Shown here: positions 33,107-41,368 of the stretch, piece by piece
How the letters are laid out: the number at the start of each line of letters is the position of its first letter
How positions within the stretch are numbered: position 1 is the first letter of the stretch
NCBI RefSeq assembly: GCF_022179325.1
Contig: NZ_BPQQ01000040.1
Coordinates: 62,001 to 126,000, forward strand
Direction of reading: 5' to 3'
Origin: Methylobacterium isbiliense
GTDB taxonomy: Bacteria > Pseudomonadota > Alphaproteobacteria > Rhizobiales > Beijerinckiaceae
DNA length: 64,000 bases
Position numbers and translations under genes: made by a program
Notes under the pieces: model-generated
Database searches by the model: none
Told to the model about the DNA's origin: nothing
What the model saw: the letters and a program-made list of their open reading frames with translations, nothing else

Positions 33107-33993
33107 TGGAGGGGTTCGACCCGCTCTTCTTCGCCGAGGTGACGCTGGCGGGCCTCGGCTCCGGGGCGCTGCTCGCGCTCACCGGGCTCGCCTTCGTGCT
33201 GATCTACAAGGCCACCCGGGTGGTGAACCTCGCCATCGGCGAGATGCTGATGGTGGGCGCCTACCTGTTCTTCGCCTTCGCGGCGGGCCTCGGCCTGCCG
33301 GCCTGGGGGGCGATCCCGCTCGCGCTCGCGGGCGGGGGCCTGCTCGGCGCCGCCATCGAGCGCGCCATCATCCGGCCGATGCTCGGCGAGAGCCCGATCG
33401 CAATCTTCATGGTGACGATCGGGCTCGGCTCGGTGCTCGTCGGCCTCGTGGAGATCGTCTGGTCGCCCAACCCGACGCAGCTGCCCGACTTCATCGGCGC
33501 GGCCCCGGTCTTCCTCGGGGAGGCCTACGTGTCGCGCAAGATCGCGGTCGGCTTCGCGGTGGCCTGCCTCGTCATCGCGGGCTTCCTCCTCGCCTTCCGC
33601 ACCTGGCGGGGCGGCGTGGCGCTGCGCGCCACCGCGGCCGACCAGGCGGCGGCCTATTCCTGCGGCATCGACGTGCCGGCGGTCTTCTGCGCCGCCTGGG
33701 CGCTCGCCGGGGTGGCGGCGGCCGCCGCCGGCATCCTCGTCGGCGCGGTCGGCGGCATCTCGCCGACGATGGGCGTCTTCGGCCTCTCGGCGCTCGTCGT
33801 CGTGATCGTCGGCGGGCTCGATTCGGTGGCGGGCGCCCTCGTGGGCGGCCTTGTCGTCGGCCTGCTCGAAGCGTGGTCCGGCACCTTCCTGGGGGGAGAA
33901 TACAAGATCGTGGCGACCTTCAGCCTGCTGCTCGCCGTCCTGGTCGTGCGGCCCTACGGCCTGTTCGGCACCGCCGAGATCGAGCGGCTCTGA
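33106..33993 (+). CDS. livH: Liv-type ABC importer permease, LivH paralogue 2
   Basis: A 295-residue permease with the LivH core ALLALTGLAFVLIYKATRVVN, LAIGEMLMVGAYL and the C-terminal GGLDSVAGALVGGLVVGLLEAW. About eight membrane helices. It is translationally coupled at both ends: ATG overlaps the livG2 stop and its own stop overlaps the livM2 ATG. It forms the channel with LivM2. Confidence 0.92.
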   Translation: MEGFDPLFFAEVTLAGLGSGALLALTGLAFVLIYKATRVVNLAIGEMLMVGAYLFFAFAAGLGLPAWGAIPLALAGGGLLGAAIERAIIRPMLGESPIAIFMVTIGLGSVLVGLVEIVWSPNPTQLPDFIGAAPVFLGEAYVSRKIAVGFAVACLVIAGFLLAFRTWRGGVALRATAADQAAAYSCGIDVPAVFCAAWALAGVAAAAAGILVGAVGGISPTMGVFGLSALVVVIVGGLDSVAGALVGGLVVGLLEAWSGTFLGGEYKIVATFSLLLAVLVVRPYGLFGTAEIERL

Positions 33994-35036
33994 TGCGGAT
34001 CGGCGCCCTCAAGACCTCCTATGCGGCCGACCACGCGCTGTTCGACACGCCCGTGCAGCGGGCGTGGCTCGGCCTCGGCGCCGCCCTGCTGCTGGCGTTT
34101 CCCTTCGTCGCCGACGATTACTGGCTCTACCTCGCCTGCCTCGTCGCGATCCACGTCATCGCCACCACGGGGCTCAACATCCTCACCGGCTTCACCGGCC
34201 TCGTGAGCCTGGGGCATGCGGCCTTCATGGGGGTGGGCGCCTACACGGCGGCGCTGATGGAGATCCGCCTCGGCGCGCCCTTCCTCCTCAACCTCCTCGG
34301 CGGGGGGCTGATGGCGGCGGGCGTCGGCGTCCTCGTCGGGCTGCCGAGCCTGCGGGTGAAGGGGCTCTACCTCGCCATCGCCACCATCGCGGCCTCGTTC
34401 ATCCTGCACTTCGTGTTCCAGAACTGGAGCACGGTGACCGGAGGCATCGCCGGGCTCAGCGTGCCCCCGGCCCGGATCCTCGGGATCGAACTCGCGCGGC
34501 CGGCCGCGCTCTACTGGGTGATCCTGCCGCTCGCCGGCCTGTCGGTGCTGGCGGCCGCCAACCTCTTCCGCACCCGGATCGGCCGGGCCTTCATCGCGAT
34601 CCGCGACCGGGACATCTCGGCCGAGATCCTCGGCATCCCGCTCCTGCGCTACAAGCTGATGAGCTTCGGGCTCTCGGCCTTCTACGCCGGGCTGGCGGGC
34701 GGGCTGTTCGCCTATTTCTTCCGCTCGATCACGCCCGAGAGCTTCCCCCTCGTCTACTCGATCTTCTTCCTCGCCGCGGTGATCGTCGGCGGCATGGGGA
34801 CGATCCTCGGCGGCATCCTCGGCGCCGCCTTCATGACGATGGTGCCGGAGGTGCTCAAGCTCGGGGTGGGCCTCGCCTCGCCCTGGCTGCCGAACGCGGT
34901 GGCGATCCTCTCGCCGGTGCGCACCGTGGTGTTCGGCCTGCTCATCATCGGCTTCCTGATCTTCGAGCCGCACGGACTGGCCGAGATCTGGCGGCGCATC
35001 CGCCGCTTCTTCCACCTGTGGCCCTTCAGAACCTGA
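33993..35036 (+). CDS. livM: Liv-type ABC importer permease, LivM paralogue 2
   Basis: A 347-residue permease with the KTSYAADHALF leader shared with LivM1, then TTGLNILTGFTGLVSLGHAAF, LRVKGLYLAIATIAASFIL and GGMGTILGGILGAAFMTM. About nine to ten membrane helices. The start is fixed by the TGATG overlap with livH2. The binding-protein gene follows after 31 bp. Confidence 0.92.
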   Translation: MRIGALKTSYAADHALFDTPVQRAWLGLGAALLLAFPFVADDYWLYLACLVAIHVIATTGLNILTGFTGLVSLGHAAFMGVGAYTAALMEIRLGAPFLLNLLGGGLMAAGVGVLVGLPSLRVKGLYLAIATIAASFILHFVFQNWSTVTGGIAGLSVPPARILGIELARPAALYWVILPLAGLSVLAAANLFRTRIGRAFIAIRDRDISAEILGIPLLRYKLMSFGLSAFYAGLAGGLFAYFFRSITPESFPLVYSIFFLAAVIVGGMGTILGGILGAAFMTMVPEVLKLGVGLASPWLPNAVAILSPVRTVVFGLLIIGFLIFEPHGLAEIWRRIRRFFHLWPFRT

Positions 35037-35067
35037 ACAAGACGAAAACCGGAGGAGACGCAACGCC

Positions 35068-36282
35068 ATGACGATGACCCCGACGACCACGCGAGGCCAG
35101 GCCCTCACCCGTCGCCAAACGCTCGCGGCGGGCATCGCCGGGGCGGGCCTGCTCGCCGGCCTCTCGCCCGTCCGCGCCCAGGCCAACGAGATCGTCATCG
35201 GCGGCTCGATCCCGCTCACCGGCGTCTTCGCCTTCGCCGGTGTGGGCATCAACGACGGCATCGCCGACTACGTGAAGATCGTCAACGAGGCCGGCGGCAT
35301 CCAGGGCCGCAAGGTGCGCTACATCCCGGAGGATACGGGCTACAAGGTTGACCAGTCGGTCGCGGTCTTCAACAAGATCACCGGTTCCAATCCGGTCAGC
35401 TTCTACTACAGCGACTCGACCGGCTTCGCCAAGACCATCAATCCGGAATTGAACCGCAAGAACTCGATGATCATGGCGGGCGCCTCGTTCGCGTCCGAGC
35501 TGAACAACCCGAAGGCCTATCCGAACCAGTTCGTCGCCGGTCCCGATTATTCCGAGATGATCGGCGTCCTGCTCGAATACATCGCCAAGACGCAGCCGGG
35601 CGCCCGCCTCGCGCTGGTCAACTCCGACACCGAATTCGGCCGCGACCCGGTCGCCGCCACGGAGGCGATGGCGGCCAAGCTCAAGTTGCCGATCGCCGTG
35701 AAGATCGTCACCCCGCCGACCTCCGTCGACGTGTCCACCGAGGTGCTGAAGCTGCGCCGCGCCAACCCGGACTTCACCCTCTTCCACGGCTACATCCTCG
35801 CGCCCCTGCCCGAGTTCATGAGCCAAGCCAAGCAGCTCGGCCTCAAGACCAAGTTCATGGGCACCTTCTGGTCGATGGACAACTCGATCTGGGCGCGGGT
35901 CGGCGAGCCCGCGGACGGGTTCATGGGCGTGATGCCCTACCGCTACTACTACGACGAGGCGCCCGATGCGCCGATGCTGCAGAAGATCCGGGCGATGCGG
36001 CCGGAATACCAGTCCACCGCCTACATGCAGGGCTTCCTCACGGCGATGCTGTTCTGCGAATCCGCCAAGCGCGCGCTGGCGGCGGGCCAGGAGCTGACCG
36101 CCCCCAACCTGAAGGCGGCGCTCAACACCCTCAAGGACTTCGACACCGGCGGGATCATCGGGGTGCCCATCACCCTGTCGGGCAACACCATCCCGGTCGG
36201 GCGGGTCTACCGCTACGATGCGGCGGCCAAGCGCATGATCGGCGAGGGCGACTGGATCCGCCTCGGCAAGGACGCCGGATGA
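35068..36282 (+). CDS. Periplasmic substrate-binding protein of the Liv-type importer 2
   Basis: A 404-residue type I periplasmic binding protein. It begins with a twin-arginine-like leader (LTRRQTLAAGIAGAGLLAG, cut probably after VRAQA), unlike the Sec-type leader of the first cassette's protein. The ligand lobe starts IVIGGSIPLTGVFAFAGVGIN. Sequence divergence from the protein at 12113 suggests a different ligand. GGAGGAGA precedes the start. The stop overlaps the livF2 ATG (ATGA). Confidence 0.9.
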   Translation: MTMTPTTTRGQALTRRQTLAAGIAGAGLLAGLSPVRAQANEIVIGGSIPLTGVFAFAGVGINDGIADYVKIVNEAGGIQGRKVRYIPEDTGYKVDQSVAVFNKITGSNPVSFYYSDSTGFAKTINPELNRKNSMIMAGASFASELNNPKAYPNQFVAGPDYSEMIGVLLEYIAKTQPGARLALVNSDTEFGRDPVAATEAMAAKLKLPIAVKIVTPPTSVDVSTEVLKLRRANPDFTLFHGYILAPLPEFMSQAKQLGLKTKFMGTFWSMDNSIWARVGEPADGFMGVMPYRYYYDEAPDAPMLQKIRAMRPEYQSTAYMQGFLTAMLFCESAKRALAAGQELTAPNLKAALNTLKDFDTGGIIGVPITLSGNTIPVGRVYRYDAAAKRMIGEGDWIRLGKDAG

Positions 36283-37088
36283 GCGCGCCCGGCCCGATCC
36301 TCGACGTCGCCAACATCGAGGTCATCTACAACAGGACGGTGCAGGTGCTGCGCGGCCTGTCGCTCGCGGTGCCGCGCGGCCAGGTGGTGGCGCTGCTCGG
36401 CTCCAACGGCGCGGGCAAGTCCACCACCCTCAAGGCGGTCTCGCGCCTGCTCGAGATCGAGGACGGTGCGCTGACGGGGGGCGCGATCCGCTTCGACGGG
36501 CAGGACGTGGCGGCGTTCGCGCCCCACGCGCTGGTGCGGCGCGGCCTCTTCCACGTCATGGAGGGGCGCCGGATCTTCGAGGATCTTAGCGTCGAGGAGA
36601 ACCTCACCGCCGCCACCTTCGCGCGGCCGGGAGGGCGGCCGTCCCGGGGTTTTGCCCTCGTCTACGAGTATTTCCCGCGCCTGTTCGAGCGCCGCTCCGG
36701 CCTCGCCGGCTACCTCTCGGGGGGCGAGCAGCAGATGCTGGCGATCGGCCGCGCGCTGATCGCCGAGCCGCAGCTGATCCTCCTCGACGAGCCCTCGCTC
36801 GGCCTCTCGCCGATCCTGGTCGAGGAGATCTTCTCCATCATCGCCCGCATCAACCGCGAGCAGGGCACCGCCATGCTGCTCGTGGAGCAGAACGCGGCCG
36901 TCGCCTTCGCGGTCTCGCACTACGCCTACATCATGGAGACCGGCAAGATCGTCATCGACGGCCCGGTGGAGCGGCTGATGCACGATGCCGACGTGCGCGA
37001 ATTCTACCTCGGGCTCGGCGCCGCCGGCCAGGGCAGGAGTTTTCGCGACGTGAAGCACTACAAGCGGCGCAAGCGGTGGCTCTCGTGA
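36279..37088 (+). CDS. livF: Liv-type ABC importer ATP-binding protein, LivF paralogue 2
   Basis: A 269-residue ATPase with Walker A GSNGAGKST near residue 42, VMEGRRIFEDLSVEENL, signature YLSGGEQQMLAIGRALIAE and Walker B LILLDEPSLGLSP. It ends with a basic tail HYKRRKRWLS, like the KSFKRRKRWI end of LivF1. The stop overlaps the start of the following acyl-CoA ligase (GTGA), so these two products are made together. Third-base use and length match livF1. Confidence 0.9.
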   Translation: MSAPGPILDVANIEVIYNRTVQVLRGLSLAVPRGQVVALLGSNGAGKSTTLKAVSRLLEIEDGALTGGAIRFDGQDVAAFAPHALVRRGLFHVMEGRRIFEDLSVEENLTAATFARPGGRPSRGFALVYEYFPRLFERRSGLAGYLSGGEQQMLAIGRALIAEPQLILLDEPSLGLSPILVEEIFSIIARINREQGTAMLLVEQNAAVAFAVSHYAYIMETGKIVIDGPVERLMHDADVREFYLGLGAAGQGRSFRDVKHYKRRKRWLS

Positions 37089-38905
37089 CCGCAGCCTCCG
37101 ACCTCACCCTGCCCGATCTCACCCTGCCGCAGATGCTGCGCGAGCAGGCGCGCGTCCAGCCCGACCGCGTGGCGATCCGCCAGAAGGATTTCGGCATCTG
37201 GCACCCGGTCACCTGGGCGGCCTACGCGGCGCGGGCGGAGGCCGCCGGCCTCGGCTTGCGGGCGCTCGGCCTTCCGGCCGGCGGCCACGTGGCGGTGCTG
37301 TCCGAGAACCGGGTCGAATGGGTGCTGGCCCAGCTCGGGGCCGGCCTCGTCGGCGCCGTGACGGTGGGCGTCTACCCGACGAGCCCGGCGGGCGAGGTCG
37401 CCTACGTGCTCGGCCATGCCGAGGCCGAGATCGTGGTCTGCGAGGACCAGGAGCAGGTCGACAAGGTGCTGGAGCGCCGCCACGAGCTGCCGCGCCTGCG
37501 CCGCGTCGTGGTGATGGAGACCAAGGGCGCGCGCGCCTATCCGCCCGATCTCGTCCTCACCTTCGCGGCCCTGGAGGCGGCGGGGCGCGCCTACGGCGAG
37601 GCGCATCCGGGGCTCGTGGACGAGGTCCTGGCCCGCCAGAGCCTCTCCGACATCGGGCTGATGATCTACACCTCGGGCTCGACGGGCAAGCCGAAGGGCG
37701 CGATGCTGAGCTACCGCAACATCCGGGCGCAGGCGCTCGTGATCGCGGAGCGCATCGGGCTCGACCGCGACGGCGTCCACCTCTCCTACCTGCCGCTCTG
37801 CCACGTGGCCGAGCAGATGCTGACCACGATGGGACCGATCTACCGCGGCTCGCAGGTGAATTTCGGCGAGTCGCTGCGCACCGTGCAGGACGACCTGCGC
37901 GAGGTCGCCCCCACCCTGTTTCTCGGCGTGCCGCGGATCTGGGAGAAGCTGCACGCGGCCATCACCATGAAGCTCGCCGAGGCGGGCGGCTGGCGGCTCT
38001 CCCTGTTCGAGCGGGCCCTGCGCGCCTGCGAGCCCTTCGCGGAGGTGCCGCGGGAGCGCCGCACGCTCCTCCAGCGCCTCACCTTCGGGTTCTGGTACGC
38101 GCTGGTGTTCCGGGCGCTGCAGAACTTCATCGGCCTGCGCCGCGCGCGGGTCGCGATGACCGGGGCGGCCCCGATCCCGGCCCGGATCGTGCGCTTCTTC
38201 CGCACCCTCGGGGTGCCCCTCGTGGAGGCCTACGGGGCGACCGAGACCTCCGGCATCGCCGCCTGCCAGCGGGTCGGGGAGGTGGTGCCGCTCTGCGTCG
38301 GCCCTGCGGCCCACGGGGTGGAGCTGGCGCGCGGCCCGGACGGCGAACTGCTCGCCCGCGGCGACACTGTCTTCGTCGGCTACTACCGCAACGCGGAGGC
38401 GACGCAGGCCGCCTTCACGCCGGAGGGCTTCCTGCGCACCGGCGACGTGGCCGAGACGGTCCAGGGCCAGTGGCGCATCGTCGACCGGCTCAAGGACATC
38501 ATGATCACGGCCGGCGGCAAGAACCTCAGCCCCTCCGAGATCGAGAACACCGTGAAGGCGAGCCCCTACGTCAAGGAATGCATCGTCATCGGCGAGGGCC
38601 GCAAGTTTGTCTCGGCTCTGATCCAGATCGACGCCGAGACGGTGGGGCAATGGGCGGAGGCGCAGGGCATCACCTTCACGCATTTCCGCAGCCTCGCCGA
38701 GCACCCCCGGGTGCGCGAGCTGATCGACCGCGAGGTGGCGGCGGCCAACGGCCAGCTCGCCCCGGTGTCCCAGGTGCGGCGCTTCCACCTGCTCGCCAAG
38801 GAACTCGACCACGACGACGACGAGGTGACGGCGACCATGAAGGTGCGCCGCGCCTCCATCCAGACCAAGTACGCCGAGGAGATCCGCGGCCTCTACGCGG
38901 CGTGA
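37085..38905 (+). CDS. Long-chain-type acyl-CoA synthetase (AMP-forming)
   Basis: A 606-residue adenylate-forming ligase. The ATP loop is canonical (IYTSGSTGKPKGAML), with VEAYGATETSGIA, GFLRTGDVAETVQGQWRIVDRLKDI and AGGKNLSPSEIEN completing the active-site set. It probably converts the acid imported by cassette 2 to its CoA ester. I chose the GTG at 37085, which overlaps the livF2 stop; an earlier GTG at 37076 is possible. An enoyl-CoA hydratase gene follows 17 bp later, which would take the CoA ester further. Confidence 0.88.
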   Translation: MTAASDLTLPDLTLPQMLREQARVQPDRVAIRQKDFGIWHPVTWAAYAARAEAAGLGLRALGLPAGGHVAVLSENRVEWVLAQLGAGLVGAVTVGVYPTSPAGEVAYVLGHAEAEIVVCEDQEQVDKVLERRHELPRLRRVVVMETKGARAYPPDLVLTFAALEAAGRAYGEAHPGLVDEVLARQSLSDIGLMIYTSGSTGKPKGAMLSYRNIRAQALVIAERIGLDRDGVHLSYLPLCHVAEQMLTTMGPIYRGSQVNFGESLRTVQDDLREVAPTLFLGVPRIWEKLHAAITMKLAEAGGWRLSLFERALRACEPFAEVPRERRTLLQRLTFGFWYALVFRALQNFIGLRRARVAMTGAAPIPARIVRFFRTLGVPLVEAYGATETSGIAACQRVGEVVPLCVGPAAHGVELARGPDGELLARGDTVFVGYYRNAEATQAAFTPEGFLRTGDVAETVQGQWRIVDRLKDIMITAGGKNLSPSEIENTVKASPYVKECIVIGEGRKFVSALIQIDAETVGQWAEAQGITFTHFRSLAEHPRVRELIDREVAAANGQLAPVSQVRRFHLLAKELDHDDDEVTATMKVRRASIQTKYAEEIRGLYAA

Positions 38906-38922
38906 GCGACGAAGGAGCCGGC

Positions 38923-39702
38923 ATGCAGCCCGTGATCGACAGCTTCGACGAGGAGACCGGCATCGCGGTCCTCACCTTCAACCGGCCGGAGGTGCTGAAC
39001 GCCCTCGACGTGCCGACCGCCGTGGCCTTCCGGGCGGCGGTGGAGCGCTGCGTGGCACGGGAGGGCGTGCGCTGCCTCGTGCTGAAGGGTGCGGGGCGCG
39101 CCTTCGTGGCGGGCGGGGATGTCGCGAGCTTCGGCCCCGACCCGGAGCGGGTCGTGAACGCGCTCCTCGACGCGCTCCACCCGGCGATCCTGGCGCTGCG
39201 CGCCTGCCCGGCGCCGGTGGTCGCGGTGGTGCAGGGGGCGGCGGCCGGAGCGGGCCTGAGCCTCGTCCTCGGCGCCGACCTCGTGCTCGCGAGCGACCGC
39301 GCCCGCTTCCTCCTGGCCTACGACCGCCTCGGCACCACGCCGGATTGCGGGGCGACGTGGTTCCTCCCCCGCCGGGTCGGGCGCGAGCGCGCCTTCGCGC
39401 TGATGCTGCTCGGCCGCGACCTCGACGCCGCGGCGGCCCGCGAGGCCGGCCTCGTGACCGAGGTCGTCCCGGCGGACGAGCTCGAAGCGCGCAGCGACGC
39501 CGTCATCCGCCGCATCGCCGCCGGCCCGACCCTGGCCTATGGCCGCTACAAGCGCCTGATCGACGAGGGCTCGGGCCCCTCCCTCGCCGGCCAGCTGGAG
39601 GCCGAGCGCGCGGCCTTCCTCGCCTCCACCCGCACGGCCGATTTCCGCGAGGGCGTCGCAGCCTTCCTGGCCAAGCGCCCGGCGGCCTTCCGGGGCGCGT
39701 GA
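38923..39702 (+). CDS. Enoyl-CoA hydratase/isomerase family protein
   Basis: A 259-residue crotonase-fold protein. It carries FNRPEVLNALDV, the oxyanion-hole region AGRAFVAGGDVASF and VQGAAAGAGLSLVLGADLVLA, and TTPDCGATWFLPRRVGRERA. The position where many hydratases have the second catalytic acid is occupied by Thr/Pro-Asp (TTPDCG), as in PaaG-type isomerases, so isomerase rather than hydratase activity is possible. The ATG at 38923 has AAGGAG upstream. It ends the second importer operon. Confidence 0.88.
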   Translation: MQPVIDSFDEETGIAVLTFNRPEVLNALDVPTAVAFRAAVERCVAREGVRCLVLKGAGRAFVAGGDVASFGPDPERVVNALLDALHPAILALRACPAPVVAVVQGAAAGAGLSLVLGADLVLASDRARFLLAYDRLGTTPDCGATWFLPRRVGRERAFALMLLGRDLDAAAAREAGLVTEVVPADELEARSDAVIRRIAAGPTLAYGRYKRLIDEGSGPSLAGQLEAERAAFLASTRTADFREGVAAFLAKRPAAFRGA

Positions 39703-40056
39703 GGATCCGCGGCGTGCCTCCCGGATGAAGGGGGGACGTAACCACCTGCCCGCCCGGCACGAAGGAGCTGACGAATCCGTCCAGGCGGGAGGGAGCCGAT
39801 GCGACGACCCGGTCTCACCGTCCCGGCCCGTTCGGGCACCGGAGCAGGAGCCGAGCGCGGAACCATCGGATCCTGCGCGAACGTTCTGATGGTGCCGCCT
39901 TGTCTGCGACGAACCGGGAACCTGTCCGTCGGACGATGCTCCCGTCGCGTGCTGACCGCGAACTTAGTGGCGGCGAGCGCGCGGGCGGGCCAGGCGGCCC
40001 GGCTCCCGCGCCGGGCCGCGACGGGCTATCCTGAGGTCAGGGCCGGCGGGACGCCC
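39703..40056. other. Intergenic region upstream of the ECF sigma gene
   Basis: A 354-bp gap. The only signal seen is GGAAC (39859-39863), 18 bases, CGTT (39882-39885), which resembles a general-stress (EcfG-type) promoter, although the usual spacing I recall is slightly shorter. A second GGAAC at 39917 has no matching -10. Open frames here have a Gly/Arg/Pro composition and look non-coding. Confidence 0.35.
39859..39885 (+). promoter_or_regulatory. Weak EcfG-like promoter candidate
   Basis: GGAAC-N18-CGTT, about 170 bp upstream of the sigma factor start. It resembles the consensus of the alphaproteobacterial general stress sigma factor; matched by eye only. Confidence 0.25.
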
Positions 40057-40626
40057 ATGGACCTCGAAGCGAGACTCTCCTCCGCGATGACGGCGGCGCA
40101 GGGCGGCGATGCCACCGCCTATCGGGCGCTGCTCGGCGCCTGCGTGCCGGTCATCGCCGCCGCCGCCCGCGCGCAGGGCGTGCGGGGCGATGCCGTGGAC
40201 GACGTGGTGCAGGAGACCCTGCTCACCCTGCACCGGGCGCGTGCCAGCTACGACCCGGACCGCCCGTTCCTGCCCTGGCTGCGCGCCATCGCGCAGCGCC
40301 GCGCCGTCGACCTGATGCGCCGGGCCGGGCGCCGGCCCCAGGAGGTCCACGACCCGCTCGCCTACGAGGCCGAGATCGATACCGGTCCCGGTCCGGGAGA
40401 GGGCATGGAGCGGCGGCAGCGCGAGGCGCGCCTCGCCCGGGCGGTGGCGGCCCTGCCGGAGGGCCAGCGGCAGGCGGTGGAGCTGCTCTCGCTGCGCGAG
40501 CAGTCCCTGGAGGAGGCCGCGGCCGCGACCGGCCGCAGCAAGGGCGCGCTCAAGGTCAACCTGCATCGGGCGCTCAAGGCGCTGCGCGCCGCCCTGCGGG
40601 GCGATAGGGAAGAGGGCCATGTCTGA
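40057..40626 (+). CDS. ECF sigma factor
   Basis: A 189-residue ECF sigma factor: sigma-2 region DAVDDVVQETLLTLHRARASYDPDRPFLPWLRAIAQRRAVD (quoted in part: DDVVQETLLTLHRAR, FLPWLRAIAQRRAVDLMRR) and sigma-4 region LSLREQSLEEAAAATGRSKGALK. ATG at 40057 chosen because the frame upstream is non-coding in appearance. It overlaps the anti-sigma gene by 8 bases, the standard pair layout. NrsF-linked ECF factors in alphaproteobacteria often answer oxidative or metal stress. Confidence 0.88.
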   Translation: MDLEARLSSAMTAAQGGDATAYRALLGACVPVIAAAARAQGVRGDAVDDVVQETLLTLHRARASYDPDRPFLPWLRAIAQRRAVDLMRRAGRRPQEVHDPLAYEAEIDTGPGPGEGMERRQREARLARAVAALPEGQRQAVELLSLREQSLEEAAAATGRSKGALKVNLHRALKALRAALRGDREEGHV

Positions 40627-41275
40627 CGCCGCACCCCACGACGCCCTGGTCGAGGGGCTCGTCGCGCGCCTCACGCCCGTGCGCCCGCTGCCCCCGCCCG
40701 CCCTGCGCGGCCTCGTCTGGTGCCCCGCCGTGATCGGCATCGGGCTCCTCGCCCTGCCCTTCGCCGACCTCGCCGGCCTGCGCGCCCGGATGGCGGTGAC
40801 CGACCTGCGGCTCGCCGCCATCGGCTCGGCGCTGACCGCCTGGACCGCGGCGGTCGCGGCCTTCGTGACCAGCGTGCCGGGGCGCTCCGCCCGCTGGGCG
40901 CTGCTGCCGCTCGCGCCCGCCGCCCTCTGGGTCGGCGCGAGCGGCCTCGGCTGCCTGCGCACGTGGCTCGTGCCCGGCACCACGCTGGCGGACGGGGCCG
41001 ACATGCGCGGCTGCGCCGCCATCCTGATCGGCTTCTCGCTGCCGCTCTCGGTGGCGCTCGTCGCGATGCTGCGCCGGGCCTGCCCCTTGCGCCCGACGCT
41101 CACGGCGGCGCTCGGCGGGCTCGCGGTCGCGGCAGCGGCGGCGACGCTGCTGGTGCCGGTCCACCCGCACGACGCCACCGTCACCGATCTCGCGATCCAC
41201 GCGGTAGTGGTCGCGGCGGTCATCGCCCTCAACGCGCTGGCGGGCGGGCGCCTGCTCGACCGCGAGCGGCCATGA
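40619..41275 (+). CDS. nrsF: NrsF-type (DUF1109) membrane anti-sigma factor
   Basis: A 218-residue protein with six likely membrane helices. It matches the NrsF/DUF1109 family: a soluble N-terminus (LVEGLVARLTPVRPLPPPAL), ACLRTWLVPG-like cysteine-bearing GLGCLRTWLVPG, MRGCAAILIGFSLPLS, and the C-terminal HPHDATVTDLAIHA. Conserved cysteines may sense redox or metal stress, as reported for NrsF proteins that hold their sigma factor at the membrane. It overlaps the sigma gene by 8 bases. Confidence 0.85.
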   Translation: MSDAAPHDALVEGLVARLTPVRPLPPPALRGLVWCPAVIGIGLLALPFADLAGLRARMAVTDLRLAAIGSALTAWTAAVAAFVTSVPGRSARWALLPLAPAALWVGASGLGCLRTWLVPGTTLADGADMRGCAAILIGFSLPLSVALVAMLRRACPLRPTLTAALGGLAVAAAAATLLVPVHPHDATVTDLAIHAVVVAAVIALNALAGGRLLDRERP

Positions 41276-41368
41276 GGGTAGCGGCCATGAGGTAACCGCC
41301 GCTGTTGCACCTGCGAAGAGCCGTGGCATGGGACGCCCGTTCCCACCAGAGCCTTGCGGGAGACGGTG

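Noticed and set aside
39799-40056. 86-residue N-terminal extension of the ECF sigma factor
   Set aside because: Composition is unlike coding sequence here, and sigma region 1/2 begins right after the ATG at 40057.
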